DNA of 64,000 nt from JANLTP01 sp031363055. Its GTDB lineage: Bacteria > Pseudomonadota > Gammaproteobacteria > Burkholderiales > Burkholderiaceae_E. The translations under genes were made by a program, and so were the position numbers. Shown here piece by piece: positions 1 to 8,005 of the stretch. Location: positions 1 through 64,000 of the forward strand of contig JANLTP010000165.1 in the NCBI GenBank assembly GCA_031363055.1. The letters are read 5' to 3'. Under the pieces are notes generated by a model. It ran no database searches. It saw only the letters and a program-made list of their open reading frames with translations, and had not been told where the DNA came from. The number at the start of each line of letters is the position of its first letter. The stretch's first letter is position 1.

Positions 1-90
1 GTCGATCGCCTGAGCGCTGGTAGACCCGCGGACTTAGGCGCGAAGAAGTAGGCATTCAGGTCGATTGCGCCGCGCGGCGCAGCTCGTGAT

Positions 91-115
91 GCTCCGAGGC
101 TCGAACCTCGGGAGC
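91..115. repeat. Short hairpin upstream of the transposase relic
   Basis: The arms gctccgagg and cctcgggagc pair with one bulged G around a short loop. It lies just before the IS91-type transposase fragment. A hairpin near the end of an IS91-like element would fit rolling-circle transposition, but it could be a chance structure. The bases before it (1-90) show nothing I can identify. Confidence 0.3.
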
Positions 116-122
116 CTTTCAC

Positions 123-590
123 ATGCAAGTCACTGGCCGGCAATCCTGTCGGTTACCCGATGGCGCCCGGGTACAGTACGAACGCCACCGTCCCGAGCAG
201 ACCACGCTGTATCGGTTGGTTCAAGAGCATGCCGCGACCTTTTTCGCTCAGGTCGAAGCCGCAGCCGGGGCCGGCGTTCCCCAGTTCGTCAAGGATGAGT
301 TTGAAGCATTCCTCGCATGCGGCATTCTGGCCCACGGTTTCCTGCGTCTGCGCTGCGGCGACTGCGGGCACGACAAGCTGGTGGCGTTCTCCTGCAAACG
401 GCGCGGCTTTTGTCCGTCTTGCGGTGCTCGCCGGATGGCGCAGACGGCGGCGCACTTGGTCGATCACGCCCTGGCTTTGCCGCCGGGGCGTTCGCCAGGC
501 ACAAACAGTCCGCCGGACTGTTTGTGTCCGGGCTCACTCCCGCGTGTGCCGGTACGCCAATGGGTGCTGTCACTGGCGATGCCACTGCGG
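123..590 (+). pseudogene. IS91-family transposase, N-terminal fragment
   Basis: The reading frame encodes the zinc-binding N-terminal domain of IS91-type rolling-circle transposases. The Cys pairs of CGDCGH and CPSCGARRM and the following VPVRQWVLS motif are visible. The protein loses similarity right after the PLR of the VLSLAMPLR segment, near position 590, so the whole catalytic domain with the HUH and Tyr motifs is absent. About 24 residues rich in Pro, Gly and Cys, encoded around 480-540, interrupt the usual join between the zinc domain and VPVRQW; they contain a perfect inverted repeat. The 3' side is fused to a clpB fragment on the other strand. It cannot make an active transposase and is a relic of insertion and later rearrangement. 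Confidence 0.8.
500..526. repeat. Perfect 13-bp inverted repeat inserted in the transposase relic
   Basis: cacaaacagtccg is followed after one base by its exact reverse complement cggactgtttgtg. It lies in the extra segment that interrupts the IS91-type reading frame without breaking it. It resembles a small palindromic repeat (REP-like unit) that landed in the gene. I see no second copy elsewhere in the window by eye. Confidence 0.6.
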
Positions 591-597
591 CGGCGGC

Positions 598-733
598 CGC
601 TACCGTCAGTCTGGGCGATCGGCGCGGCGCTCAGGTGCACTGGCTCGATGTAGCCGTGGTCGGTCGCCAGCGTCAAACTCTGGGCGTCGGCCAGCGCCGA
701 TTCGAATTGGGTGATTAATTTGTCGGCCCGCAT
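598..733 (-). pseudogene. clpB: clpB 5' fragment (ClpB N-terminal 45 residues)
   Basis: Read on the minus strand from an ATG at 733, the first 45 residues (MRADKLITQFESALADAQSL, then DHGYIEPVHL) match the conserved start of the ClpB disaggregase N domain. Similarity ends at about 598, where the sequence becomes the antisense of the IS91-type fragment. ClpB is normally about 860 residues, so more than 90 percent is missing. This is a rearrangement scar; an intact clpB presumably exists elsewhere, since the gene is generally important for heat tolerance. Confidence 0.75.
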
Positions 734-898
734 TTGTGTTGCCTTTCAGAGAAGTCGTTCATAGTCAGTTCAAAAATCTGATACAAGTTCAAAGCCTGGG
801 TTCATTCAGTGATTACCCACCGTCCGGACTTGAGGACCGAGCGTCGATGATTCAAGGAATAATGCCAACCCGATCCGAACGCAACCTTGAGCTGCATC

Positions 899-2011
899 AT
901 GTCCATATTGTTCTCGCCAATCAATTTACGCGGTTTAACCCTGCCCAACCGGATCGTGGTGTCCCCCATGTGCCAGTACTCGGCCATCGATGGCTGCGCC
1001 CAGCCCTGGCACCTGGCACACATTGGTTCGATGGCGATCTCGGGCGCGGGCCACCTGCTGCTCGAAGCGACTGCAGTCGAAGCCATCGGCCGGATCACCC
1101 CCGGCTGCCTGGGGCTGTACGACCAAGCCAGCGAAGACGCGCTGGCCGCGGTCATCAAGGCAGTGCGTGGCTTTAGCGACATGTCGATCGGCATTCAGCT
1201 CGGTCATGCTGGCCGCAAGGGTTCGAGCGCCCGGCCCTGGGAGGGCGGCCTGCAGATTCCAATCGAGCAAGGCGGCTGGCTGACTCCGGCGCCCAGCGCC
1301 ACCCCGCACAATCCACACGAACAAGCGCCGCAGGCGATGAGCCTGGCCGATCTGGCGAAGCTCAAACAGGCCTTCGTCATCGCCACCGAGCGCGTGCAGC
1401 GCCTGGGGCTCGACTCGATCGAAGTACATGCGGCGCACGGCTATCTGCTGCATCAGTTCATCTCGCCGCTGTCGAACTTGCGTAGCGACCAATACGGCGG
1501 CTCGGTCGCCAATCGAATTCGCTACCCGCTTGAGGTTATCGAGGCGATGCGCCGCGCCTGGCCCGTCGACAAGCCTTTGGGCGTGCGACTGTCGGCCAGC
1601 GATTGGGTCGACGGCGGCTGGGACATCGAGGGCTCAATTGAATTCGCCGGCCGCGCCCGCGAACTCGGCGTCGATTGGATCGATGTTTCAAGCGGCGGCG
1701 TATCACCCAAACAGAAAATCGCCATCGGCCCCGGCTACCAACTGCCCTTCGCCGCTGCGATCAAGGCCAAGGTAAACATGCCGGTCATGGCGGTTGGCCT
1801 AATCACCACCGCGTCTCAAGCCGAAGAAATTCTGAATTCAGGGAAAGCCGACATGGTGGCGCTGGCCCGCGCGATGCTGTACGACCCGCGTTGGCCCTGG
1901 CACGCGGCCGCCGAGCTGGGCGCTACAGTGAGCGCACCCAAGCCCTATTGGCGCAGTCACCCGGCCGCGCAAAAGGGCTTGTTTGGTGAGGCCAAAACCG
2001 GACAGCGCTAA
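899..2011 (+). CDS. NADH:flavin oxidoreductase, Old Yellow Enzyme family (YqjM-like)
   Basis: A 370-residue FMN-dependent ene-reductase of the YqjM branch, expected to reduce activated C=C bonds of enones with NAD(P)H in the cytoplasm. The flavin-tuning Cys25 and Tyr27 sit in SPMCQYSA, QLGHAGRKG is at about 100-108, and the substrate-binding pair His177/His180 lies in HAAHGYLLHQF. DQYGGS and the C-terminal phosphate-binding ALARAML segment are also present. The start at ATG 899 puts the family's usual N-terminus at residue 1; a TTG four codons upstream is possible. Length is normal for the family and no lesion is visible. It stands alone between decayed sequences, so its substrate cannot be inferred from context. 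Confidence 0.92.
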   Translation: MSILFSPINLRGLTLPNRIVVSPMCQYSAIDGCAQPWHLAHIGSMAISGAGHLLLEATAVEAIGRITPGCLGLYDQASEDALAAVIKAVRGFSDMSIGIQLGHAGRKGSSARPWEGGLQIPIEQGGWLTPAPSATPHNPHEQAPQAMSLADLAKLKQAFVIATERVQRLGLDSIEVHAAHGYLLHQFISPLSNLRSDQYGGSVANRIRYPLEVIEAMRRAWPVDKPLGVRLSASDWVDGGWDIEGSIEFAGRARELGVDWIDVSSGGVSPKQKIAIGPGYQLPFAAAIKAKVNMPVMAVGLITTASQAEEILNSGKADMVALARAMLYDPRWPWHAAAELGATVSAPKPYWRSHPAAQKGLFGEAKTGQR

Positions 2012-2093
2012 ACCCGAATCGCCACGGTCTCGGGCGTTCAGACGAAGCGCTTCGATGGCCAAGGCGGGCTCGAGCGCATCGACTCGTCTGGCG

Positions 2094-2510
2094 CTACCAA
2101 GCCACCTGATCATCCGAGCCGCCAAACGCCGCCGGAAATCCTTTGAAATGCGGCAACTTGTCGACCACTGGATTCACCGCTTCTTGGCAGACGATGTGGA
2201 ACTGCGCGTTGAAACTGCCCGCCGGCATGAGATGGCCGACGATGCCACGCACGCCCATTCCAACGGGTTGGCCAAACAGCAAAGTGCCACAGTTGTCGCA
2301 ACGGGTGCGCGGATTGGTCTTCAAGGCCCAGGTAAAGGTTTTGCCCTCGGTCACTTCAACGGCTTCGCTCGGGAATATCGCGTACGGCACGTAGGCACCG
2401 CCGGCAATTCGCTGACAGTCGTGGCAATGGCAGTACAGTTGCGCGACCGGCTCGCCGGTGAGGCGGATTTTGACTGAACCGCAGTGACAATTGATCATCG
2501 TTGTTGCCAT
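2094..2510 (-). CDS. GFA/CENP-V domain zinc protein (DUF636)
   Basis: A 138-residue protein of the glutathione-dependent formaldehyde-activating enzyme (Gfa) fold. Zinc ligands appear as CHCGSVK near the N-terminus, CHCHDCQ at about 27-33, and CDNCGTLLFG near residue 71. These patterns are diagnostic of the fold, but most members have no proven activity and need not act on S-hydroxymethylglutathione. It converges with the upstream Old Yellow Enzyme gene, 82 bases apart, and faces a gene relic on the other side. No partner genes for formaldehyde oxidation are seen nearby. Function beyond zinc binding is not inferable. Confidence 0.88.
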   Translation of the reverse strand: MATTMINCHCGSVKIRLTGEPVAQLYCHCHDCQRIAGGAYVPYAIFPSEAVEVTEGKTFTWALKTNPRTRCDNCGTLLFGQPVGMGVRGIVGHLMPAGSFNAQFHIVCQEAVNPVVDKLPHFKGFPAAFGGSDDQVAW

Positions 2511-2738
2511 CGCTACTCCCTGGTTTGATTTTTGTTTGAGCCGACCTGCGGCGCGAAGTTAACACGGATTGGCCGTGCCGATCAATCAGCGAATAGACTT
2601 GGACGCAGGCGATCGGTCAGTGAGTGCGGATGTCCTTACGGGTCGATTGCGAGTGCACCTGCCAGTCCGCTTCGAGCAACATGCCATGGCGCAGATCGCG
2701 GATGCCGTCACTGCGTGCCATGGACCAGCTCCGGTCGA

Positions 2739-2897
2739 TGGTTCCGCTGGGTGCAGACCGACATGTCAACGAGCGCGCTGCTGAAGGGCGATCATGTGCC
2801 CTACGGCAACAACCAGATGCTGGCGGTCGATCCGGTTACGCGTGAAGCGAAACGATTCCTGACAGGTCCGCGTGGCTGCGAAATCACCGGTGCTTGA
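2739..2897 (+). pseudogene. PhoX-family (DUF839) phosphatase, C-terminal fragment
   Basis: About 53 codons encode a stretch with WVQTDMSTSALLKGD, then GNNQMLAVDP and RFLTGPRGCEITG. This matches the conserved C-terminal part of PhoX-type alkaline phosphatases, where it lies in the calcium-dependent beta-propeller. Before codon W at 2739 the frame carries unrelated sequence, and the rest of the roughly 600-residue protein is missing. The frame ends at a TGA at 2895. Nothing suggests it is expressed as a functional protein. The stretch from 2511 to 2738 holds no gene I can support. Confidence 0.7.
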
Positions 2898-2984
2898 ACG
2901 ACGCCCGATAGTCGGCCGAGGTCGGGGACGGTGGTGGTGCGGCGGGTTGACGAGGCGGTAGTGGCAACTTAGTTGCCTGAGCAA

Positions 2985-3725
2985 TCAGCCGCTCTGAAAT
3001 CCACCGGCCCGGCAGGTCACGACCAAGGTGTCGCGGTAGGCGCTGACGTCACCTTGATTCGATAAGGGTTGGATTGGCGTGGACTCGTGAATGACCCGCG
3101 CATCGTCCAGTAACACCAGGGACCAGGGTTGCGTCAGGGTGAAGCGCTCGCCGCGCGTGCCGTGTGCGTCAAACACTCGAGTCTCACCGCCCTTGATGCC
3201 ATGGCGATTCACCAGGAACACCGCCACCAGTTCGACGCCGTCACGGTGCGCACCCTCGGGCGTGGGCCGACCAATGCCGCCTTCCGTGTCAATTCGGAAT
3301 TGATGCGCTTCGACGAACCACGGTTGCTCAGCGAACAGCACCGAACTTTGCGCAGCCAAGGCGAGCAGCAGCTTGTTCCAGGCGTGCAAGGCCAGAGTTT
3401 GCGGCAGTATCGGCTCAAACCAGCGCTGCATACCGCCATGCAGCGCGTTATATTCGAAGGGCAGCCAATGCGCGCGGTGTGCTACCGATTCAACCGACTC
3501 GCGATCAACTACAAAACAGGCATGGCGGCGGCGCCGGTAGCGTCCGCCGTCTTTAAGATGCGCGTCGGCCGGCAAGTTAAACCAGGTTTCTCCGAGCGTG
3601 GCGAGTTCGCTGGCGGTCGTATCCAACAGCTCTTGGGTACCTTGGGCGCTGAGCACCGCATAACCTTGTTGGCGTCGCGCCACGGGCATTTGGTCAGGGT
3701 AGGTGTAGGACGGAGTCAGTGTCAT
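2985..3725 (-). CDS. 2OG-Fe(II) dioxygenase family protein
   Basis: A 246-residue protein resembling the 2OG-Fe dioxygenase family that includes the free-amino-acid L-isoleucine 4-hydroxylase. The iron triad is visible as His160-x-Asp162 (in GAHRDG) and His213 (in VIHEST). Arg231 follows and could bind 2-oxoglutarate. Such enzymes hydroxylate a small substrate in the cytoplasm using O2 and 2-oxoglutarate. The substrate cannot be named from sequence alone. The ATG at 3725 gives the usual length. It is transcribed in the same direction as the LysR gene 220 bases upstream, with an apparently gene-free spacer (3726-3945). All three iron ligands are present, so it is probably functional. Confidence 0.85.
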   Translation of the reverse strand: MTLTPSYTYPDQMPVARRQQGYAVLSAQGTQELLDTTASELATLGETWFNLPADAHLKDGGRYRRRRHACFVVDRESVESVAHRAHWLPFEYNALHGGMQRWFEPILPQTLALHAWNKLLLALAAQSSVLFAEQPWFVEAHQFRIDTEGGIGRPTPEGAHRDGVELVAVFLVNRHGIKGGETRVFDAHGTRGERFTLTQPWSLVLLDDARVIHESTPIQPLSNQGDVSAYRDTLVVTCRAGGFQSG

Positions 3726-3945
3726 AGGTATCGGTCATCGAAGCTTTGCCAGCGATTTATGTCCCGTTGGAATTTTAGATATTCAAGTTGTACAGATTAT
3801 GCGAAACCTGGCTCGGAAGATAGGATTTCTACGCATTGTCTTTGTACTTGAGTTGCTGGGCGAGGTCGGCAAGATCAGTGGCGGTCAGCAATCAGCCGTC
3901 AGCGGTCTGCGGCTGCGGTCTGCATCTGAGCGGCGACATTCGTTG

Positions 3946-4701
3946 TTATCCGGCAAGGTGTTCAACGAGCCTGCGGGCAGGCGCAGGCATCGACTTCAGA
4001 TCACGAAAACATATCGCAAATCGCCGCTTGGCCCAGGGGTCCGATAGCGGGATTGACAGCAGTCCGGCTGATGCGTAGTAGGGCGCCAATTGACGCGGCA
4101 ACACGCTGATACCCAAGCCAGCGGCAAGGGCGCGGTAGGCCGCGTCGAAGCTGGACACAATGACCCGATATTGCACCAATCGGCCGCTGCGCACGGCGAC
4201 CCGTTGCAGCATCGCGTTAACCGCAGTGGTGGGCGGCAGGCCGACATGCTCGAAGTCGAGTGTCTGCGCGAAGGCGACCGAATGACGGCGCGCGAGTGGG
4301 TGTGACGACGGAACGGCTACTGCCAATTCGTCGCCGCCGTAGGGCAAGTGCTCAAGGCTTTCGAAGTCAACCGTATCCCAGCACGCGCCCAGCGAGGCGC
4401 CGCCATCCTTGACTACGCGCACCAGATCGCGCGACAGGCGCTCTTCAATGTCAACCTTGATTCGCTGCATCACGAAGAGCATGGTTCGGGCATGTTCGAG
4501 CAAGGTCTGACCGGCGGCGGTCGGTTGCGTTGCACGACGTCCGCGTACCAGCAATTGTGTACCCACGGCCGACTCCAGTTGCGCGATTCGTTTGCTGATG
4601 GCCGACGGCTCAATGTTTTCCTGCTCGGCGGCTTTACGGATACTTTTCAAGTCGCAGACGGCCACCAAAAGGCGCAGCGATTTAGGATCAAGATTGCGCA
4701 T
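3946..4701 (-). CDS. LysR-type regulator with an internal in-frame deletion
   Basis: A 251-residue LysR-family regulator, against the usual 295-310. The N-terminal winged helix (residues 1-60, KSIRKAAEQENIEPSAISKR) is complete, and the effector-domain end is good (EHVGLPPTTAVNAMLQR, GLGISVLPRQL). After the linker helix, TMLFVMQRI is joined directly to KVDIEERLSRDLVR. In relatives some 40-50 residues lie between these, including the first beta strand of the effector domain. The frame is kept. It is divergent from the HMG-CoA-lyase-like gene it would be expected to control. The protein may bind DNA but is unlikely to fold or respond to an inducer normally. The deletion size is inferred from family memory. 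Confidence 0.8.
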   Translation of the reverse strand: MRNLDPKSLRLLVAVCDLKSIRKAAEQENIEPSAISKRIAQLESAVGTQLLVRGRRATQPTAAGQTLLEHARTMLFVMQRIKVDIEERLSRDLVRVVKDGGASLGACWDTVDFESLEHLPYGGDELAVAVPSSHPLARRHSVAFAQTLDFEHVGLPPTTAVNAMLQRVAVRSGRLVQYRVIVSSFDAAYRALAAGLGISVLPRQLAPYYASAGLLSIPLSDPWAKRRFAICFRDLKSMPAPARRLVEHLAG

Positions 4702-4710
4702 TTATTAGCC

Positions 4711-4758
4711 TTCCATTTTGGAATTTTATAGGTTCCGAAATACCATGAGCATTCTCAT
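4711..4758. promoter_or_regulatory. Divergent control region with two short dyads
   Basis: The 96 bases between the LysR gene and the lyase-like gene hold two inverted repeats: ttcca-ttt-tggaa (4711-4723) and atgag-catt-ctcat (4745-4758). LysR proteins usually bind such dyads in the shared intergenic region of a divergent pair. A Shine-Dalgarno sequence aaggag follows at 4785, eight bases before the ATG at 4798. The operator role is inferred. Confidence 0.4.
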
Positions 4759-4797
4759 TGGGAACGTTAATATGCCAGCATATCAAAGGAGTTGGGC

Positions 4798-5734
4798 ATG
4801 ACCTCGACCTTGACCCTGCCGTCGCGAGCGGTCATTCGTGAGGTGCGACTGCGTGACGGTCTGCAAAGCATTCAGACCATCCTTTCCACCGCGCGCAAGA
4901 AAGCATGGTTGCACGACGCCCACGCCGCTGGTCAGAGTGAAATCGAGGTCGGCTCGTTCGTGCCCCCCAACTGCTGCCGCAGATGGCAGACACGGCTGAC
5001 GTGCTGGCTTACGCCAAAACCTTGCCAGGCCTTGTTGCCTCGGTGCTGATTCCGAACCTGAAGGGCGCCGAGCGCGCCCTCGATAGCGATGCCGACGTGA
5101 TGCTGCTGCCGCTGTCGGCCAGCCACCAACACAGCCTGGCCAATCTTCGCAAGACCCCGGATGAAGTGGTGGCCGAGCTGGGTCGAATTCGCGCCGCGCG
5201 TGATACCTCGGGTAAGAAGACACTGATCGAAGGCGGCGTCGGCACGGCTTGGGGCTGCACGATTCAAGGCGAGGTCAAGACAAGCGAAGTCCTGCGCCTG
5301 CTGACGGCCTTGCTTGACGCAGGCGCTGATCGCGTCAGCCTCGCTGATACGGTCGGCTACGCTGATCCGGGCTCAGTGGCTCGGCTGTTCGAGCAAGCGC
5401 TGCGAGTCGCAGGCGAGAAGCTCTGGTGCGTCCACTTTCACGACACCCGAGGTCTGGTGCTGGCCAATGTGTATGCCTGCCTGTAATTGGGCGTGGCGCG
5501 CTTTGACGCCTCGCTGGCCGGCATCGGTGGCTGTCCGCATGCGCCGGGTGCGAGCGGCAATGCCTCAGGCGAAGACCTGGCATTCATGCTGGCGGCAGCA
5601 GGTGTATCTACCGGCATCGACATCAACGCATTGCTTGCCTTGCGCGGCAAAGTGGCTGGCTGGACGGTGAGCAGACGCATGGCTCGATATGGCGCGCCGG
5701 ACTGCCGAAGAATTTCAAGGAGAGCGTACTGTGA
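4798..5734 (+). pseudogene. Hydroxymethylglutaryl-CoA lyase-like gene, three lesions
   Basis: This would encode a lyase of the HMGL/citramalate-lyase type that splits 3-hydroxy-3-methylglutaryl-CoA or a related CoA ester. VRLRDGLQ (active-site Asp region), HFHDTRG and GIGGCPHAPG (catalytic Cys loop) are visible. Three changes break it. One base is missing at 4969-4970, where ccc-aac replaces an expected Pro-Lys codon pair, shifting frame. A TAA at 5484-5486 stands where CAA (Gln) is expected before LGVARFDASLAG. A second shift near 5655-5665, in a run of ctgg repeats, precedes the family C-terminus ending at TGA 5732. It sits just upstream of a CoA transferase with overlapping codons, so the pair was once an operon. 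Confidence 0.88.
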
Positions 5735-6870
5735 ACGAAACCAAGCTTCCGCTGTCAGGCTTGCGAGTGATTGAATTCACCCACATGGTAATGGGTCCAA
5801 CGTGCGGAATGATCCTGGCCGACTTGGGCGCCGAGGTCATCAAGATTTAACCGCCGGCAGGCGATAAGACGCGCAACTTGCCGGGTCTGGGCATAGGATT
5901 CTTTCGATCGTTCAACCGCAATAAAAAGAGCGTAGTGCTTGATATCAACACCCCCGAAGGTCACGCCACCGCCGTTGAACTCATTGGTCAGTGCGACGTG
6001 ATGCTGGAGAACTTTCGCCCCGGTCTGATGAAGAAACTGGGTCTCGACTACGCCAGCCCGTCATCAAGGTTTCCGCGTCTGATCTACGTATCGCATAAAG
6101 GTTTCCTGCCGGGGCCCTATGAAAATCGACTGGCGCTCGATGAAGTCGTACAGAACATGGCGGGACTGACTTACATGACCGGTCCGAAGGGCCAGCCGCT
6201 GCGCGCCGGCTCGTCGGTCAATGCCATCATGGGCGGTATGTTCGGCGCAATTGGGGTGCTCGCGGCCCTGCGCGAGCGCGGGCTCACCGGACGGGGTCAG
6301 GAGATTCAGAGCGCACTGTTCGAAAACTGCTGTCTATTGGCCGCGCAACACATGCAACAGTTCCAGATGACCGGGGAGGCCGCGCCACCGATGCCGTCAC
6401 GGGTCTCGGCCTGGAGTGTTTACGACGTCTTTACCTGCCACAACAGCGAACAACTGTTTATCGGCGCGGTCAGCGACAAACAATATCAGTCGCTTTGCGA
6501 GGTGCTCGATCGCAAGGATTTGGCTGAGAATGAAACTCTGCAAACCAACGCGCAGCGGGTCGCAGTGGGCCCGCAACTACTGAAGTGGCTCGGTGATTCG
6601 CTTCAGTACCTAAAGGTTGCCGAGCTTATGCCGCAGCTCGAAGCTGCCGGTATTCCCTACGCGCCAATCGTGCGTCCCGACCAATTGGTTGCAGACCCGC
6701 ATCTGATCAAGAGCGGCGGCTTGGTCGACATGACGCTCGAAGACGGAAGTTCGACCAAAGTGGTGCTGTTGCCGCTCTTGATGGGCGGCCGCCGCCCGGG
6801 CGTTCGCCACGCGCTGCCAAAGATTGGCGAGCACACCGACGAAATCCTTGGCGCATGGCTGCAGCACTGA
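5731..6870 (+). pseudogene. Class III (CaiB/Frc-type) CoA transferase with a premature stop
   Basis: From GTG 5731, which overlaps the lyase stop, the frame encodes 379 residues of a family III CoA transferase. The usual start (LSGLRVIEFTHMVMGPTCGM) and the segments VMLENFRPGLMKKLGLDY and GRGQEIQSALFEN are visible. Codon 40 is TAA (5848-5850), where relatives have Glu in the sequence EVIKIEPP. The rest of the frame is open to the normal C-terminus, so this single change is the only visible lesion. A product restarted after the stop would lack the first CoA-binding segment. The gene would normally move CoA between an organic acid and succinyl-CoA or similar, feeding the neighbouring lyase. Confidence 0.88.
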
Positions 6871-6911
6871 TTATTTGGCGGCATAAACTGGCAACTCCAG
6901 GAGACCAGACC

Positions 6912-7946
6912 ATGATTCGATCGTTGTTGCGCCGTGCGGTGATGGGAACCGCCGTCTTTGCCGGGTTTGCGGGCTTTGCCGCTCGTGCCGTTTGTGTCGT
7001 TTGTGCCCTAGGTGCCCTTGGCGCCGTGGCCAGCCTCGCCCACGCGCAATCGCGCACGCCGCTGCGGGTGATTCTGCCTCTGGGTCCTGGATCTGGCGTC
7101 GACGGAATCATTCGCACCGCGCAGCAGGAACTGTCGAAGGCCCTCGGCGGACGCGTTGTCGTGGTCGAGAACCTGCCCGGTGCGGGCGGCATCACCGGCA
7201 CCAGCGCCATCGTCAAGGCGGCGCCCGACGGTAACACCATTGGCGTGGTCTCGAACAACCATGCGGTTAACCCGAGCGTGTTCAAGAAGCTGCCCTACGA
7301 CAGCATCGCCGACCTGACGCCGATCAGCGTAGTCGGCAGCACGCCGTTCGTATTGGTCGTCAATCCTGCCAAAGTGCCGGCCAAAGACGCCAAGGAACTG
7401 CAAGCATTTTTGAAGGCCAAACCTGGCGCCTACAACTACGGCTCGTCGGGCAATGGCACCATCATCCACCTGGCCGGCGAAATGTTCGTCGACGCTGCGG
7501 GGGTTGACGTAAAACACATTCCGTACAAAGGCGTCGGGGCGCAGATCGTCGACATGATCGGCGGCCAGGTCGAGATGGGCGTCGCTGCCGTGCCTGCGGT
7601 GCAAGCCCACTTAAAGAGTGGTGCGCTGCGCGCGATCGGCGTCATGGGTAAACAACGGGTCGCGTCGCTGCCGGAGGTTCCGACCGTCGCCGAGCAAGGC
7701 TTTCCCGAAGTCGATATCGGTGGCTGGTTCGCCGTAGTTGGCCCGGCGAAACTGCCAGCCGATCAAGTCAAGCTCATTCACGAAGCGTTCGTAACCGCAT
7801 TCGCTACCGCCGAAGTCAAAGCCGCAATGGCTCGACAGGAGACTGTGATTGCGCCGACTTCACCCGAGGCGGCGCTGGCCTTTTTCAAGAGCGAGCAGGA
7901 GCGTTATGCCAGACTCGCGAAGAAGGCCGATATCAAGTTGGATTAA
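6912..7946 (+). CDS. Tripartite tricarboxylate transporter (Bug) solute-binding protein
   Basis: A 344-residue periplasmic binding protein of the Bug family, which captures carboxylates for tripartite tricarboxylate transporters. A long hydrophobic N-terminal segment ending in AHAQ is a signal peptide. Family signatures include PGAGGITGT, KAAPDG, the GSSGNGTIIHLAGEMF loop and VPTVAEQGFP. ATG 6912 follows the purine-rich ccaggagacc. It lies 41 bases after the CoA transferase and probably shared its transcript. The ligand is perhaps a precursor of the acid handled by that pathway, but this is a guess. No membrane partners are present in the window, as is common for Bug proteins. Confidence 0.93.
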   Translation: MIRSLLRRAVMGTAVFAGFAGFAARAVCVVCALGALGAVASLAHAQSRTPLRVILPLGPGSGVDGIIRTAQQELSKALGGRVVVVENLPGAGGITGTSAIVKAAPDGNTIGVVSNNHAVNPSVFKKLPYDSIADLTPISVVGSTPFVLVVNPAKVPAKDAKELQAFLKAKPGAYNYGSSGNGTIIHLAGEMFVDAAGVDVKHIPYKGVGAQIVDMIGGQVEMGVAAVPAVQAHLKSGALRAIGVMGKQRVASLPEVPTVAEQGFPEVDIGGWFAVVGPAKLPADQVKLIHEAFVTAFATAEVKAAMARQETVIAPTSPEAALAFFKSEQERYARLAKKADIKLD

Positions 7947-8005
7947 AAGCCGCCGATCGCATCTGCGCTGGTGGCCGGTGATGTTGACGCAGATTCGTTC
8001 CGTCA

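Noticed and set aside
90..120. tRNA-like 3' end (ctcgaacctcggg) near the left edge
   Set aside because: No acceptor, D or anticodon arm can be built around it. It is only a hairpin.
2532..2738. Coding region before the PhoX fragment
   Set aside because: The frame is open but its residues match nothing I recognise and have a shadow-like composition. Only the part from 2739 is supported.
3799..4047. A plus-strand open frame over the 3' end of the LysR gene
   Set aside because: It overlaps the well-supported LysR gene in antisense and has no recognisable domain.
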